From NCBI GenBank assembly GCA_024233495.1, contig JACKPM010000004.1:62001-126000 (forward strand): 64,000 nt of DNA, given 5' to 3'. The position numbers and the translations under genes were made by a program. This stretch comes from Chlamydiales bacterium. GTDB lineage: Bacteria; Chlamydiota; Chlamydiia; Chlamydiales; JAAKFR01. Positions 25,021-34,419 of this stretch are shown one piece after another (position 1 is the first letter of the stretch; every line of letters starts with the position of its first letter). The notes under the pieces were generated by a model. It was not told the DNA's origin, made no database searches, and saw only the letters and a program-made list of their open reading frames with translations.

Positions 25021-26085
25021 ATGACTGCTGCGACCCATAGCGAACTCGAAAAACTCCTTGGAAATGAGGCCTCTTCTCTTCTTAGCCACAAGTGTACAAA
25101 AATTCCAAAAGAGCGCCTTCACACCCCTCATAGCGGATGGATCGACGACATCTTCACACAAACCGATCGCAATAATCGTGTGCTTGGAAATTTGCAGCGT
25201 CTCTTTTCACACGGCCGTCTTTGTGACACTGGCTATCTCTCCATTCTACCTGTTGACCAGGGAGTGGAGCACGCAGCGGGCGCCTCTTTTGCGCCCAACC
25301 CTGACTACTTTGATCCTGAAAACATCATCAAGCTTGCGATTGAAGGTGGATGCAACGGCGTAGCCTCTACATACGGCGTTTTGAGCATGATGTCACGTCG
25401 CTATGCACACAAGCTTCCCTTCATCTTGAAGTTTAACCACAACGAGCTTCTCTCCTACCCCAACACCTTTGATCAAGTGTTCTTTGCTACGATCAAAGAG
25501 GCGTATGACATGGGAGCTGTTGCGGTTGGTGCAACGATCTATTTTGGCTCACCAGAGAGCCCACGCCAAATCAAGGAGGTGAGCAAGGCTTTTGCTTTGG
25601 CACATGAATTGGGCATGGGCACTATTTTGTGGTGCTACCTGCGCAATCCTGCTTTTAAAACGAGCCAACAAGACTACCATGATGCCGCAGATTTGACCGG
25701 CCAGGCAAACCACCTGGGTGCGACCATTGGCGCGGATATTGTGAAGCAGAAGTTGCCCACTTGTAATGGTGGGTATACAGCGCTCAAATTTGGCAAGACG
25801 AGCGAAAAGGTGTACTCAGAGCTTTGCTCAGATCACCCTATTGACCTTTGCCGCTACCAAGTGTTGAACGGATATGCTGGAAGATGCGGCTTGATTAACT
25901 CTGGTGGCGCTTCTGGAAAAGATGATTTCGCAGAGGGTGTGCGCACCGCTGTGATCAACAAGCGAGCGGGTGGATGTGGCCTCATCCTAGGAAGAAAGGC
26001 CTTCCAAAAACCGCTTAAGGATGGAATTAAAATGCTTAACCTCGTTCAGGACGTATATCTTTCCAACGAGATCACCATTGCCTAG
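25021..26085 (+). CDS. fbaB: Class I fructose-bisphosphate aldolase, DhnA/FbaB type
   Basis: 354 residues. ILPVDQGVEH near 75-84 and IEGGCNGVASTYG near 110 are typical of the archaeal/DhnA-type class I aldolase. A Lys in the ADIVKQKLP region (near 240) is the likely Schiff-base residue. The C-terminal INSGGASG and RAGGCGLILGRKAF are the phosphate-binding loops. It cleaves fructose-1,6-bisphosphate in glycolysis. AAGGA lies 6 nt before the ATG. A strong terminator follows. In C. trachomatis the dhnA gene is, as I recall, also followed by an amino-acid permease, as here. Confidence 0.92.
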   Translation: MTAATHSELEKLLGNEASSLLSHKCTKIPKERLHTPHSGWIDDIFTQTDRNNRVLGNLQRLFSHGRLCDTGYLSILPVDQGVEHAAGASFAPNPDYFDPENIIKLAIEGGCNGVASTYGVLSMMSRRYAHKLPFILKFNHNELLSYPNTFDQVFFATIKEAYDMGAVAVGATIYFGSPESPRQIKEVSKAFALAHELGMGTILWCYLRNPAFKTSQQDYHDAADLTGQANHLGATIGADIVKQKLPTCNGGYTALKFGKTSEKVYSELCSDHPIDLCRYQVLNGYAGRCGLINSGGASGKDDFAEGVRTAVINKRAGGCGLILGRKAFQKPLKDGIKMLNLVQDVYLSNEITIA

Positions 26086-26120
26086 AAAATTTTGACTCTC
26101 TAAGCAGGAGTCTCCCCCCG

Positions 26121-26156
26121 TTAAAGAGCCTGGGTTTATCCCAGGCTCTTTTTTTT
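26121..26156 (+). terminator. Rho-independent terminator after the aldolase gene
   Basis: A stem of at least 10 bp (AGAGCCTGGG with CCCAGGCTCT), loop TTTAT, then eight T. It lies 36 bp past the aldolase stop and separates it from the permease gene. Confidence 0.92.
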
Positions 26157-26184
26157 AATCATTCCCTCTGCTATCTTCCGGGAA

Positions 26185-27639
26185 ATGGTAGGACATTCCC
26201 CCACTCACCACCGTCGTTTGAATGTTTTCGTGTTGGCAATGCTCTCTTTAGCAGTTGTCATCAGCTTGCGCAATCTCCCCCTCACTGCGGGATATGGGTT
26301 GGGCGCAATTTTCTTCTACGTCGCTGCTGCAATTTTCTTTATGATTCCTTACGCACTCGTTTCAGCCGAGCTCGCCTCAGGCTGGCCAAAAGCGGGTGGT
26401 GTCTACATTTGGGTGCGTGAGGCTTTGGGAGATCGGTGGGGCTTTTTCTCTATTTGGATGCAGTGGTTCCACAACATGACATGGTATCCCGCTATGCTCG
26501 CCTTTATCGGAGCAGGTCTGGCTTACATCTTCAATCCAGCTCTTGCTCAAAATAAGGTGTATCTCCTCTCTGTGATCTTAGTGGGTTTTTGGGGCATCAC
26601 TTTTCTCAACTTCTTCGGCATTCAAACCTCTGCCTTTGTCAGCACGTTTTGCGTGATCATCGGTGCGATTTTGCCTGGAGCGATCCTGATTTTGCTTGCC
26701 ATAGTGTGGCTTATCATGGGAGGTTCCTCTGCAATTACCTTCTCATTCAAAAGCTTGCTTCCTGATCTCACACACCTCTCACACCTCGTCTTTTTAGCGG
26801 GTATGTTCCTAGCTCTTAGCGGTCTTGAGGCAAATGCCAACTTGGCTCGAGAAGTGAAGAATCCTCAAAAAAATTATCCCAAGGCAATTTTTATTGCCGC
26901 AATTTTTGTGCTCGCGATTTTGATTCTTGGCTCGCTTGCAATCTCAATTGTGATTCCTCGCGAGCACATCAACTTGGTTTCAGGTCTCCTTGACGCCTTT
27001 CGCACCTTTTTTGCCCGCATGCACATGAGCTGGATGGTGCCCATTATTGCGCTTTTCACTGTTTTGGGAGCACTAGGAGAGCTTAACGCATGGGCAATTG
27101 CAGGGGCAAAGGGGCTTTTCGTCACAACAGAGCACGGCTGTTTGCCTCCAGCCCTTCACAAGATGAATAGCCGGCAAGCTCCAGTGAATTTGATGCTCCT
27201 ACAAGCGATTGTGGTGACGGTTGCTGCCTTTGTCTTCCTTTTCTTGCCTAACGTCAATGTGTCGTACTGGATTTTGAGCGCTCTTTCAGCGCAAATGTAT
27301 CTTATCATGTACATCTTTCTTTTGGTGTCGGGTCTTGTGTTGCGCTACACCAAGCCGCATGTGAAGCGCGTCTACCGCGTCCCTGGCGGCATGGTGGGAA
27401 TGTGGGTCTTGTGCATTTTGGGTGTCTCAGCGAGCCTCTTTGCGCTCTTCCTGAGCTTTATCCCACCTACCTACCAGTACGCGATCAAGAGTATCTTCTC
27501 TTACGAAACATTGATTGTGATTGGCATCATCGTGAGTTGCCTCATCCCAATCATTATCTACTCTCTGCGTAAGCCGCATTGGGAGCGAGAAGTGTTGACG
27601 GAAATCCGACAAGAGATCCATAAAAGTAGTCATGATTGA
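26185..27639 (+). CDS. APC-superfamily amino acid permease (GadC/XasA-like)
   Basis: 484 residues with about 12 helices. The first helix region carries LRNLPLTAGYGLGAIFFY in place of the classic unwound GSG motif. LASGWPKAGGVYIWVREALG near 64-83 is the APC hallmark, as is LALSGLEANANLAREVKNPQKNYP near 205-230. It resembles glutamate:GABA-type antiporters, but the substrate is not determinable. The gene order aldolase-permease is shared with Chlamydia as I remember it. The 3' end overlaps the following Inc-like gene by 8 bp. Confidence 0.88.
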   Translation: MVGHSPTHHRRLNVFVLAMLSLAVVISLRNLPLTAGYGLGAIFFYVAAAIFFMIPYALVSAELASGWPKAGGVYIWVREALGDRWGFFSIWMQWFHNMTWYPAMLAFIGAGLAYIFNPALAQNKVYLLSVILVGFWGITFLNFFGIQTSAFVSTFCVIIGAILPGAILILLAIVWLIMGGSSAITFSFKSLLPDLTHLSHLVFLAGMFLALSGLEANANLAREVKNPQKNYPKAIFIAAIFVLAILILGSLAISIVIPREHINLVSGLLDAFRTFFARMHMSWMVPIIALFTVLGALGELNAWAIAGAKGLFVTTEHGCLPPALHKMNSRQAPVNLMLLQAIVVTVAAFVFLFLPNVNVSYWILSALSAQMYLIMYIFLLVSGLVLRYTKPHVKRVYRVPGGMVGMWVLCILGVSASLFALFLSFIPPTYQYAIKSIFSYETLIVIGIIVSCLIPIIIYSLRKPHWEREVLTEIRQEIHKSSHD

Positions 27640-28543
27640 ATGTCTTAAATGTCTACCTTGGGGCACGTCCCCCACTTTAGAAAAAGGCTCTCTCGGTAAA
27701 AGGGAAGTATGCCCCGCATGGCGCATGGTCCCAGCTATCTTCTCACTCGCAGTTTGCATCATGGGGATTGTGGTTTGCCTCATCTACAAAAACCCCTATC
27801 TCTCTATCCCCTTTGGTGTGGGTGCTCTTTGCTCTATCTACGGCATCTACCTTGGGCTGGAGTACAAAGATCTCCAAACGCTGCAAGCGGGAACGGAAAA
27901 GCTCACAGAAGAAAATGTGAATCTTAGTCGAACAAACCGCGAGTTGACCGGGCAAGTTGCAGACCTCCGGAGGGAAAAAGAGGGCATTGCAGCAGAGAGA
28001 GCAAAGCTTGAGGAGCAAAACGGCACACTTCAAACCACAGTGGGCGATTTGCAAGGCACGGAAAGCTCACTTCGAGTTGAGGTTAAGAGACTGGCTCAGA
28101 CGAATGAAGAGCAAGCAGCCCGAGAAGAAGAACAAAAGGCTGCGTTAACTGCAGCGCAAGCGATCTTGGCCAATAGCAACGAGCAGCTCACTGGCTTAAC
28201 TGAGCAGCTGCAAGGCTTTAGTAAGGGCAACACAGAGCTGCAAGCGCTTGTAACGGCAATTAAGGATATTGTCGCTGTAGTGGATCTAAATGCCTATGCA
28301 CAAATGTATGACAAGATGCGGCGCATTCAAGGAGAAGTAGCAGAAGCGGCAGCCCTATTGCCAGAGTATAAGCAACAGCTTGAACAATTAAAGCTGACGC
28401 GTGCTGAGCTAGAGCAAACTGTCAAAAAATTAGAGGGCGACCAGTCAGAGGCTGCCAAACGCTTTGATGAAGCCGCACTCAAACTTGAAAACTTACTAGG
28501 ACAACTTGAATCAGAACTCAACACACTGGGGAGACGTAAGTGA
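27632..28543 (+). CDS. Inc-like protein: bilobed membrane domain plus long coiled coil
   Basis: 303 residues. Two adjacent hydrophobic helices (about 31-50 and 55-73) with a very short loop are followed by over 200 residues of heptad-rich coiled coil (Glu/Gln/Leu/Ala; about 80-300). This is the architecture of IncA-type inclusion proteins, whose coiled coil mimics SNAREs; no sequence identity to IncA is claimed. Its ATG overlaps the permease stop by 8 bp, so it would be co-translated. It may be a type III secretion substrate, but alternatives include an ordinary membrane-anchored scaffold. Confidence 0.7.
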   Translation: MIECLKCLPWGTSPTLEKGSLGKREVCPAWRMVPAIFSLAVCIMGIVVCLIYKNPYLSIPFGVGALCSIYGIYLGLEYKDLQTLQAGTEKLTEENVNLSRTNRELTGQVADLRREKEGIAAERAKLEEQNGTLQTTVGDLQGTESSLRVEVKRLAQTNEEQAAREEEQKAALTAAQAILANSNEQLTGLTEQLQGFSKGNTELQALVTAIKDIVAVVDLNAYAQMYDKMRRIQGEVAEAAALLPEYKQQLEQLKLTRAELEQTVKKLEGDQSEAAKRFDEAALKLENLLGQLESELNTLGRRK

Positions 28544-29246
28544 ATGGTATGGCGCTCTTGTTGGAAAAAAGGGGCACCACTACCACAAAACCGTCATCTG
28601 GCCCCGCCTCATTCCCCTACTAGACTTGCACGAAGGTGAGAGCCTTCTCGATCTTGGCTGCGGCCAGGGTGTGCTCTGCGAAGCGATGCCCAAAGGTGTG
28701 AAGTATCACGGCGTCGATCTTTCAAAAGAGCTCATCGAGCAAGCAAAAAAGCGCAAAGGGACGTTCACCGTCGCCGATATTTGCAAGCCGCTGAAAGTAG
28801 GAGAGTTCGATCATGCAACGGCAATCTTGTGTTTGCAAAATGTTCCAAGAGCTGACCTTGCGATTCAAAATGCGGCAAAGCATGTGCGCAAGGGAGGCAC
28901 ATTCACAATGGTCCTCAACCATCCCTGTTTCCGCATTCCTCGGCAAACACATTGGGAAGTGGATCAAGCTCAAAAACTTCAGTACAGAAGAGTGAATCGC
29001 TATCTCTCCCCTTTGAAGGTGCCGATTCAGATGCAACCCTCTCAGGGAAAGTCTTCTGCAACAACATGGAGCTTTCATCACTCCATTTCTGACTTTAGTC
29101 GCTGGTTGCATGAGGCGGGCTTTGCGATCCAACTCCTTGATGAGTGGGTATCTGAGAAAAAGAGCACGGGCAAAAATGCGAAAATGGAAAACCGTGCTAG
29201 AAGTGAATTTCCATTATTTCTCGTAATTAAGGTTCAAAAATTATAA
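28506..29246 (+). CDS. Class I SAM-dependent methyltransferase
   Basis: 246 residues. Motif I SLLDLGCGQGVLCEAM near 46-61, strand-2 YHGVDLSKELI, and a post-I block ICKPLKVGEFDHATAILCLQNV near 95-113 with HVRKGGTFTMVLNHPCFRIP near 126. The substrate is unknown; the HPCFRIP segment suggests a small-molecule methyltransferase. The TTG start at 28506, preceded by AGGA at 5-nt spacing, is the only plausible start near the N-terminus. It overlaps the coiled-coil gene by 38 bp. Confidence 0.8.
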   Translation: MNQNSTHWGDVSEWYGALVGKKGHHYHKTVIWPRLIPLLDLHEGESLLDLGCGQGVLCEAMPKGVKYHGVDLSKELIEQAKKRKGTFTVADICKPLKVGEFDHATAILCLQNVPRADLAIQNAAKHVRKGGTFTMVLNHPCFRIPRQTHWEVDQAQKLQYRRVNRYLSPLKVPIQMQPSQGKSSATTWSFHHSISDFSRWLHEAGFAIQLLDEWVSEKKSTGKNAKMENRARSEFPLFLVIKVQKL

Positions 29247-29264
29247 TTAATCTATAATTATAAT
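29240..29264. promoter_or_regulatory. AT-only perfect inverted repeat directly before the BrkB/YihY ATG
   Basis: 10-bp arms ATTATAATTA (29240-29249) and TAATTATAAT (29255-29264) with a 5-nt spacer overlap the upstream stop codon and abut the next ATG. It could be a protein-binding operator or a -10-rich promoter region. No ribosome binding site fits between it and the ATG. Confidence 0.35.
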
Positions 29265-30536
29265 ATGAGCAAGAAGGAGCGTTTCTTTAGCCATGGAGTT
29301 TGGCGCATTCGCACAGAGGATTTGAGCAAGCCGAAAGCTCTTGGTATTCGGTTGCTTAGAATTCTTCTGCTCATTGGCGAGGGATTCACAAAGAGTCAGG
29401 TGCAGGTGGGGGCTGCCTCTCTCACCTTCTACTCTCTTCTCTCAACGGTGCCGATTCTCACCTTTTTTTTCGGTTTGGCGCGAGGTTTTCTTTTGGAAAA
29501 GCCGTTTCGGGAGTGGCTGATCCAAAGATTTGATGAGCAAAAGGTGATTGTGGGTCAGATTGCGCAGCTGGCTCAGCAGTCAATTGCTCAAGGGAAAGAG
29601 GGTGTGATCATTGGTTCGGGCTTAGTGTTATTGCTTTGGGCAGGCATTCGCATTTTGAATCACCTAGAAATTGCGATGAACAACATTTGGGAGATGCGCT
29701 CAGGTCGCTCTTTTGCGAGACGCTTTTCTGACTACCTGGCTCTTTTTTTTATTTGCCCCATTTTTGTGCTCATCTCAATGAGTTTGACTGCCTTTTTTAC
29801 AGGAAGCACAGATCCCATCTTGCAGTTTCTCTCCCCCTTGCTGAATTTAATTCCTGTTCTTTTGCTTTGGGTGCTGTTTACCTTTATTTACATCTTTATC
29901 CCTAATGTACGCGTTAACTTTATGTCTGCCTTTTGGGCGGGAATGATTACAGCGATTATCTATCAGCTTGTGCAGTGGTTCTACATCTATTTTCAAGTAG
30001 GTGCCTCTCACTACAGCGCTGTTTTTGGAACCCTAGCAGCTCTTCCTCTTTTCTTGGTGTGGCTCTATGTAAGCTGGATTATCGTGTTGATGGGGGCAAA
30101 AATTACCTTTGCTTTTCAGAACGTAAGTGCCTATGAGTTCATGACGGAGGATATTCACCTCAGCCACCACTTCAGACACGTGCTCGCGTTGCGTATCACC
30201 CACCTGTGTGTGAAGCGCTTTATGAAGGAGGAGGCTCCTCCCACCTATGTGGAAATCTCGAACCTTCTCGCGATCCCCCTTCCTCTCGTAAGCCGCCTTG
30301 TGCGCCACCTTCTAGACTCAGGAGTGCTGGTGGAGGTCCGTCGTCGAGATCCTGGATTTCAGCCAGCGAAGAACATCGAGAACCTGACAATTAAGTCTGT
30401 GCTTGATATGATCTCTTTCAAAGGCGAGGAAATTCCACTTCCAGAGGGAGATGATGTGGAAAAAATTCTTGAATACTTCGATGCCGAAGCTAAGATGAGT
30501 GAGTCTCCAGCAAACCTTAAACTGAAGGACTTTTGA
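29265..30536 (+). CDS. YihY/BrkB family inner-membrane protein
   Basis: 423 residues. About six helices over residues 35-290 with family landmarks: VGAASLTFYSLLSTVPILTFFFGL near 47, WAGIRILNHLEIAMNNIW near 125, and YSAVFGTLAALPLFLVWLYVSWIIVLMGA near 246. The C-terminal 130 residues look like a winged-helix domain (LRITHLCVKRFM, then PLPLVSRLVRHLLDSGVLVEV), as in long YihY/BrkB proteins. Function is unsettled in the family. Its TGA overlaps the ATG of the AsmA-like gene (TGATG). Confidence 0.88.
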   Translation: MSKKERFFSHGVWRIRTEDLSKPKALGIRLLRILLLIGEGFTKSQVQVGAASLTFYSLLSTVPILTFFFGLARGFLLEKPFREWLIQRFDEQKVIVGQIAQLAQQSIAQGKEGVIIGSGLVLLLWAGIRILNHLEIAMNNIWEMRSGRSFARRFSDYLALFFICPIFVLISMSLTAFFTGSTDPILQFLSPLLNLIPVLLLWVLFTFIYIFIPNVRVNFMSAFWAGMITAIIYQLVQWFYIYFQVGASHYSAVFGTLAALPLFLVWLYVSWIIVLMGAKITFAFQNVSAYEFMTEDIHLSHHFRHVLALRITHLCVKRFMKEEAPPTYVEISNLLAIPLPLVSRLVRHLLDSGVLVEVRRRDPGFQPAKNIENLTIKSVLDMISFKGEEIPLPEGDDVEKILEYFDAEAKMSESPANLKLKDF

Positions 30537-33500
30537 TGCGTTGGTTTTGGCTCTCACTTCTGATTGTGGTTGTGGCATTCATCTTTTTTCTCCCCAATAT
30601 TCTGTCAACGCGTTGGGGCAATGAGCGCGTTGTCGCATTTGTCAATCAGTCGATTCAGGGGACGCTCAAGGTTCAAAAGATCGAGCTAAAGTGGCTCGGC
30701 CCTCAAAAGGCGTCCCACCTTGAGCTTTTAGACCCAAGCGGCAAAAAGATTGCAAAGCTCGATACGCTTGAAACGCACACCTCCCTTTTCACTCTGATCT
30801 TCAAGCGCAATACCTATGGCGCGACCACATTAATGCATCCAAATATCGCGCTTGAGCGCGATCTTGAGGGGATTTCAGATCTTGAAAAGAGTCTATCTAA
30901 GAAGAAGAGCAAGCAAGCGTGGCCCACGCTTACCGGTAAATTTACGGTTGTTGATGGCATAATCTCCATCAAAGCGCCTAAAATCGAAGATATTGAAATC
31001 ACTAGTCTCAACTTAGATTACTTCCCTGATAAGAAACTTTTCCATGTGCGTGCGCTCACAGAAGAGGGGGGGATCAAAGGAGAGATTGTAGCAAGCGGCT
31101 CTCTTGGTGAGAAGAGGCACATCTTAGCTCAAATTGAAAATTTTCCTGTCGCCATCTTGGACCAGTTGCAAAATACTGAAGTTTATACCCAAGCCATTGG
31201 AGACAAAATCAACATCAAAATTGAGAGTGTAAAAACAGGCGATGTTGCAACAGTCTCAGCTGATGTACAGAGCCGCCTTCTTAATGGAAAGATTGAGGGT
31301 GAGGTGAAAGAAGGCTTTATTGTCTTCAGTCCCAAAAGCTATCTCAACTTTGAGATTACACCGGCGCTCTTTCAAGAGGTCATCAGCCCCAACTTGCAAA
31401 AAGAGTGGAGCCTGGCCGATAAAACCACGCTGAACTTCGACATTCAAGAGGGGGAAGTCCCCCTTTCTCTTGACTGGTCAAAAAGCCGCATTGAGGCGCG
31501 TGCTCGCTTAGGGCGTGTCGAGCTTCACCACACAAAAAATGAGAACTTCTCTCTGAATGATGTGGAAGGCACATTTGTAAGCAATGGCGTTACCTCCCTC
31601 AAAATGGCAGGAGAAATTGTGGGGAAAGAGCGCTCCAAATTTCAAGCTGAGCTTGAGATGAACAGCGTGCTTAAGTTTAACGTCTCTTCAGAGGGATTTC
31701 CTTTCAGCTTGCTTGAGCTGGTATTTGAAGAAGCTGAGGCACTTGATCGCTTCTTTGGCGACACTGTAGCCATCAAAGTACAGGGTGAATATGGGGCTAA
31801 AAAAGGACTCTTCTCCACTTTTGATCTCAACTCGTTTTCTACCGGTGTGCGTGGCGAAGTAAAGGGAGAGAAGCTTGATGCTCTTACCTTCCAAATCGAC
31901 GGCACAAAGCGCTTTTCAGGGAGTTGGAAAGAGGTGCTTGGCGAGAGTACCCACTTCTCTTTCTCGGGTGATGCTGCCCTTGTGAAGCGCATCCTCACTG
32001 TCTCTCAATTCGAAGGGGTGATTGAGAATGACATCGCAAAAACCGCTATAAAAGGACAGCTTGGGAAAAAAGGAGCACCCTTTGCCTATGACCGTATTAA
32101 AGTAAGTGGCACAGGAACATTGCTCAAACTTCCCCCCAATCCCGCTCTCAAAGAGGCTAAACTCAATAAAGGAGAGTTCGCCTTCCTCTTGGATGGCCAC
32201 AAAAATCTCATTACAGCCACAACCGAAACCTCTTTCACCCTTGGAGATGGTTCTTCAGTGAAAGAGGCAAAGGGTGAGTTGAAAGTAAAAAACTTTATCC
32301 AAGAGGGGCGCTTAGAATACAAAAAGTCTGAGGTCACTTTTGAAGGAGACCTCGATCACTTCCCCACCGCCTTTTTTGCAAGTTGGCTTCCTGAACTGCC
32401 CGATCTTATTGGGCCTGCTGTCAATCTTGTGACAAAGGGACACTACACGCCACAGAAAATCACACTAGACCTCAATGCCACCTCTCCCGGCTTCAGCACT
32501 GAGGTTGCTCTTGAAATTGGTCCTAACTTTCACATTACGCAAAACAAGCCGGGCCACCTTATGTGGAAGCTCAGTCCCACCCGTTACAAAGCGCTCGTTT
32601 CTCTTCTCTCAAAAGAGGAAGTGCCCTATGAGCTTAGCTCCTCTCCTACCCTAAACATTGAGATTGAAAAGATCTCCTGCCCTGAGGAATATCCTAACTC
32701 AGTCAAAAAGTTCCTCTGCCGCAGCGGCATAAAAGGGAAAATTGAAGTGGGTCCTATGCTCTTTGTGAACCCAGAAACGAGAGAAAAATTCACATTACAA
32801 AATATTTCAGGAGGCATTTTAGGGGAGAATTTCTCTCGCAAAATGCACATCGACCTCACAGGTGCCGTCTCAGCTCCTAAGCTCTCACAAAAAGAACAGC
32901 CACACTTTACTGTTGATATTGATCTGCTCAATGCGTGGAATGAAGAGGCTAAGTTTGCTACTTCTGGCGAAATTGACCTCCATCACCTTCCCGCTTCTCA
33001 GCTCCTTGGCATTATCCCCCTTGACCCCATCTTCCGCGCCAAAATAGAAGCAATGCTCGGCGAAATCATCAATGCCCGCATCCGCGCCCAGATCGCTGAA
33101 ATGAAAGGCCCCATCACCCTTGATCTCGCTTCTTCTAACCTCAAGGGCATCTTCCCCTTCCAGCTTGATGGTAACCAAATCCTCTTGCGTGATGTGCTCC
33201 AAGCTGAGATGACCCTCACTGATGAAATCTCAGACACCTTCTTGCGCGACATTAACCCCATGCTCATCAAAGGAGCGCGTTCCGACCATCCCCTCAAGCT
33301 ATATGTTGCCCCAGAAGGCTTTTCAATCCCAATCCCCTGGTCATTCAAAGAACTCACCATTGAGAATGCTGTAGTTGACATCGGCAAAATCTATGTCCAC
33401 AACGGCGGTGCTATCAATGAACTGATGAAGTTCCTAAAATCCAATCCTCCAAAAGACAAGATGATGCGCGCTTGGTTTACTCCCGTCTTCCTCAGTCTCA

Positions 33501-33976
33501 AAGAAGGGGTCCTTCAGCATGAACGCTTCGACATGCTATTGCATAAGAAAGTGCACATAGCACTCTGGGGACGCGTGGACCTCATCAAGAGCAAAGTGTG
33601 GATGACACTCGGTATTGCCCCCAGTACGCTCAAGCAGCGCTTCAACGTGCTTGGCCTTACTAAAAAGGATATGTTCCAAGTGAAGATGCGTGGCCAGCTC
33701 AGCAATGTTGAGCTTGACTGGAGCTCCGCTTATACCCGCATCGGGATTTTGATTGCTCGCCTCGCAGGTGGACCTCCTGGCTACCTTGTGGGTGGTCTAC
33801 TTGAGCAGGTGATCTCTGCGCTTGGTGAAGAGCCCACACCGCCTCCCACTACCTACCCCTTCCCTTGGGATGACAAGAAGTGGTTGCCTAGTGCAACCAT
33901 GCCACAAAAAACTGCCCCTTCCACTACCTCTGCTGAGAAAGGACGAAAAAAGCTTCTAGAGTTTTTAATTCCCTAG
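30536..33976 (+). CDS. Very large AsmA-like membrane-anchored periplasmic protein
   Basis: 1,146 residues. One N-terminal helix (about 3-22) anchors a long, beta-rich periplasmic region. NQSIQGTLKVQKIELKWLGPQ near 36-56 resembles the AsmA N-terminus, and many alternating hydrophobic strands follow. The end (about 1090-1146) is Pro-rich. AsmA/TamB-like proteins are thought to bridge the envelope and move phospholipids or assist outer-membrane assembly; assignment to this superfamily rests on topology and the N-terminal pattern. It is probably translated by coupling from the YihY/BrkB gene. Confidence 0.7.
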   Translation: MRWFWLSLLIVVVAFIFFLPNILSTRWGNERVVAFVNQSIQGTLKVQKIELKWLGPQKASHLELLDPSGKKIAKLDTLETHTSLFTLIFKRNTYGATTLMHPNIALERDLEGISDLEKSLSKKKSKQAWPTLTGKFTVVDGIISIKAPKIEDIEITSLNLDYFPDKKLFHVRALTEEGGIKGEIVASGSLGEKRHILAQIENFPVAILDQLQNTEVYTQAIGDKINIKIESVKTGDVATVSADVQSRLLNGKIEGEVKEGFIVFSPKSYLNFEITPALFQEVISPNLQKEWSLADKTTLNFDIQEGEVPLSLDWSKSRIEARARLGRVELHHTKNENFSLNDVEGTFVSNGVTSLKMAGEIVGKERSKFQAELEMNSVLKFNVSSEGFPFSLLELVFEEAEALDRFFGDTVAIKVQGEYGAKKGLFSTFDLNSFSTGVRGEVKGEKLDALTFQIDGTKRFSGSWKEVLGESTHFSFSGDAALVKRILTVSQFEGVIENDIAKTAIKGQLGKKGAPFAYDRIKVSGTGTLLKLPPNPALKEAKLNKGEFAFLLDGHKNLITATTETSFTLGDGSSVKEAKGELKVKNFIQEGRLEYKKSEVTFEGDLDHFPTAFFASWLPELPDLIGPAVNLVTKGHYTPQKITLDLNATSPGFSTEVALEIGPNFHITQNKPGHLMWKLSPTRYKALVSLLSKEEVPYELSSSPTLNIEIEKISCPEEYPNSVKKFLCRSGIKGKIEVGPMLFVNPETREKFTLQNISGGILGENFSRKMHIDLTGAVSAPKLSQKEQPHFTVDIDLLNAWNEEAKFATSGEIDLHHLPASQLLGIIPLDPIFRAKIEAMLGEIINARIRAQIAEMKGPITLDLASSNLKGIFPFQLDGNQILLRDVLQAEMTLTDEISDTFLRDINPMLIKGARSDHPLKLYVAPEGFSIPIPWSFKELTIENAVVDIGKIYVHNGGAINELMKFLKSNPPKDKMMRAWFTPVFLSLKEGVLQHERFDMLLHKKVHIALWGRVDLIKSKVWMTLGIAPSTLKQRFNVLGLTKKDMFQVKMRGQLSNVELDWSSAYTRIGILIARLAGGPPGYLVGGLLEQVISALGEEPTPPPTTYPFPWDDKKWLPSATMPQKTAPSTTSAEKGRKKLLEFLIP

Positions 33977-34113
33977 ATGGCTTGCTTTGACAGCCTCTAC
34001 AACGGCTGGAGGTCGTTCACGCCAATTTAGAGATGCAGATAACGACATATCGCATATTAAATCACGAACTTAAGACGAGATTCAAATATAAAAATTTATT
34101 ATACAGAAGAGGG

Positions 34114-34410
34114 TTATTCCTCTTCGTCATCATCCTCTTCGTCATCGTCTTTGAGCATCTTTTCCACCTTTTTGCGCTCCCACTCTTCTCCTAAGAAGGA
34201 GTCGCGGATGGTGAAAGTATTGAAAGCTTGCACAATAAGGATGATACCCCAAATGAGAGTTACCCAGTAAAACCAGAGCGAATGCGGATCAGCAATGAGG
34301 TTAATAATTATGAGCAAGACATTCACAAGGATGAATGTGATGAGATTAGAATAGAAGGAGCGAAGTTTGGCTACTCGCTTCTTCGCTTTTTTATAGCGCT
34401 CGTCATCCAT
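34114..34410 (-). CDS. 2TM domain small membrane protein
   Basis: 98 residues. Two hydrophobic helices (about 22-40 and 45-63) within a 2TM-domain pattern: RYKKAKKRVAKLRSFYSNL before the first, LWFYWVTLIWG at the second, then GEEWERKKVEKML. A very acidic tail (last 14 residues nearly all Asp/Glu) follows. Function unknown. It lies 9 bp downstream of mgtE on the same strand. Confidence 0.75.
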   Translation of the reverse strand: MDDERYKKAKKRVAKLRSFYSNLITFILVNVLLIIINLIADPHSLWFYWVTLIWGIILIVQAFNTFTIRDSFLGEEWERKKVEKMLKDDDEEDDDEEE

Positions 34411-34419
34411 TTTTCACCT

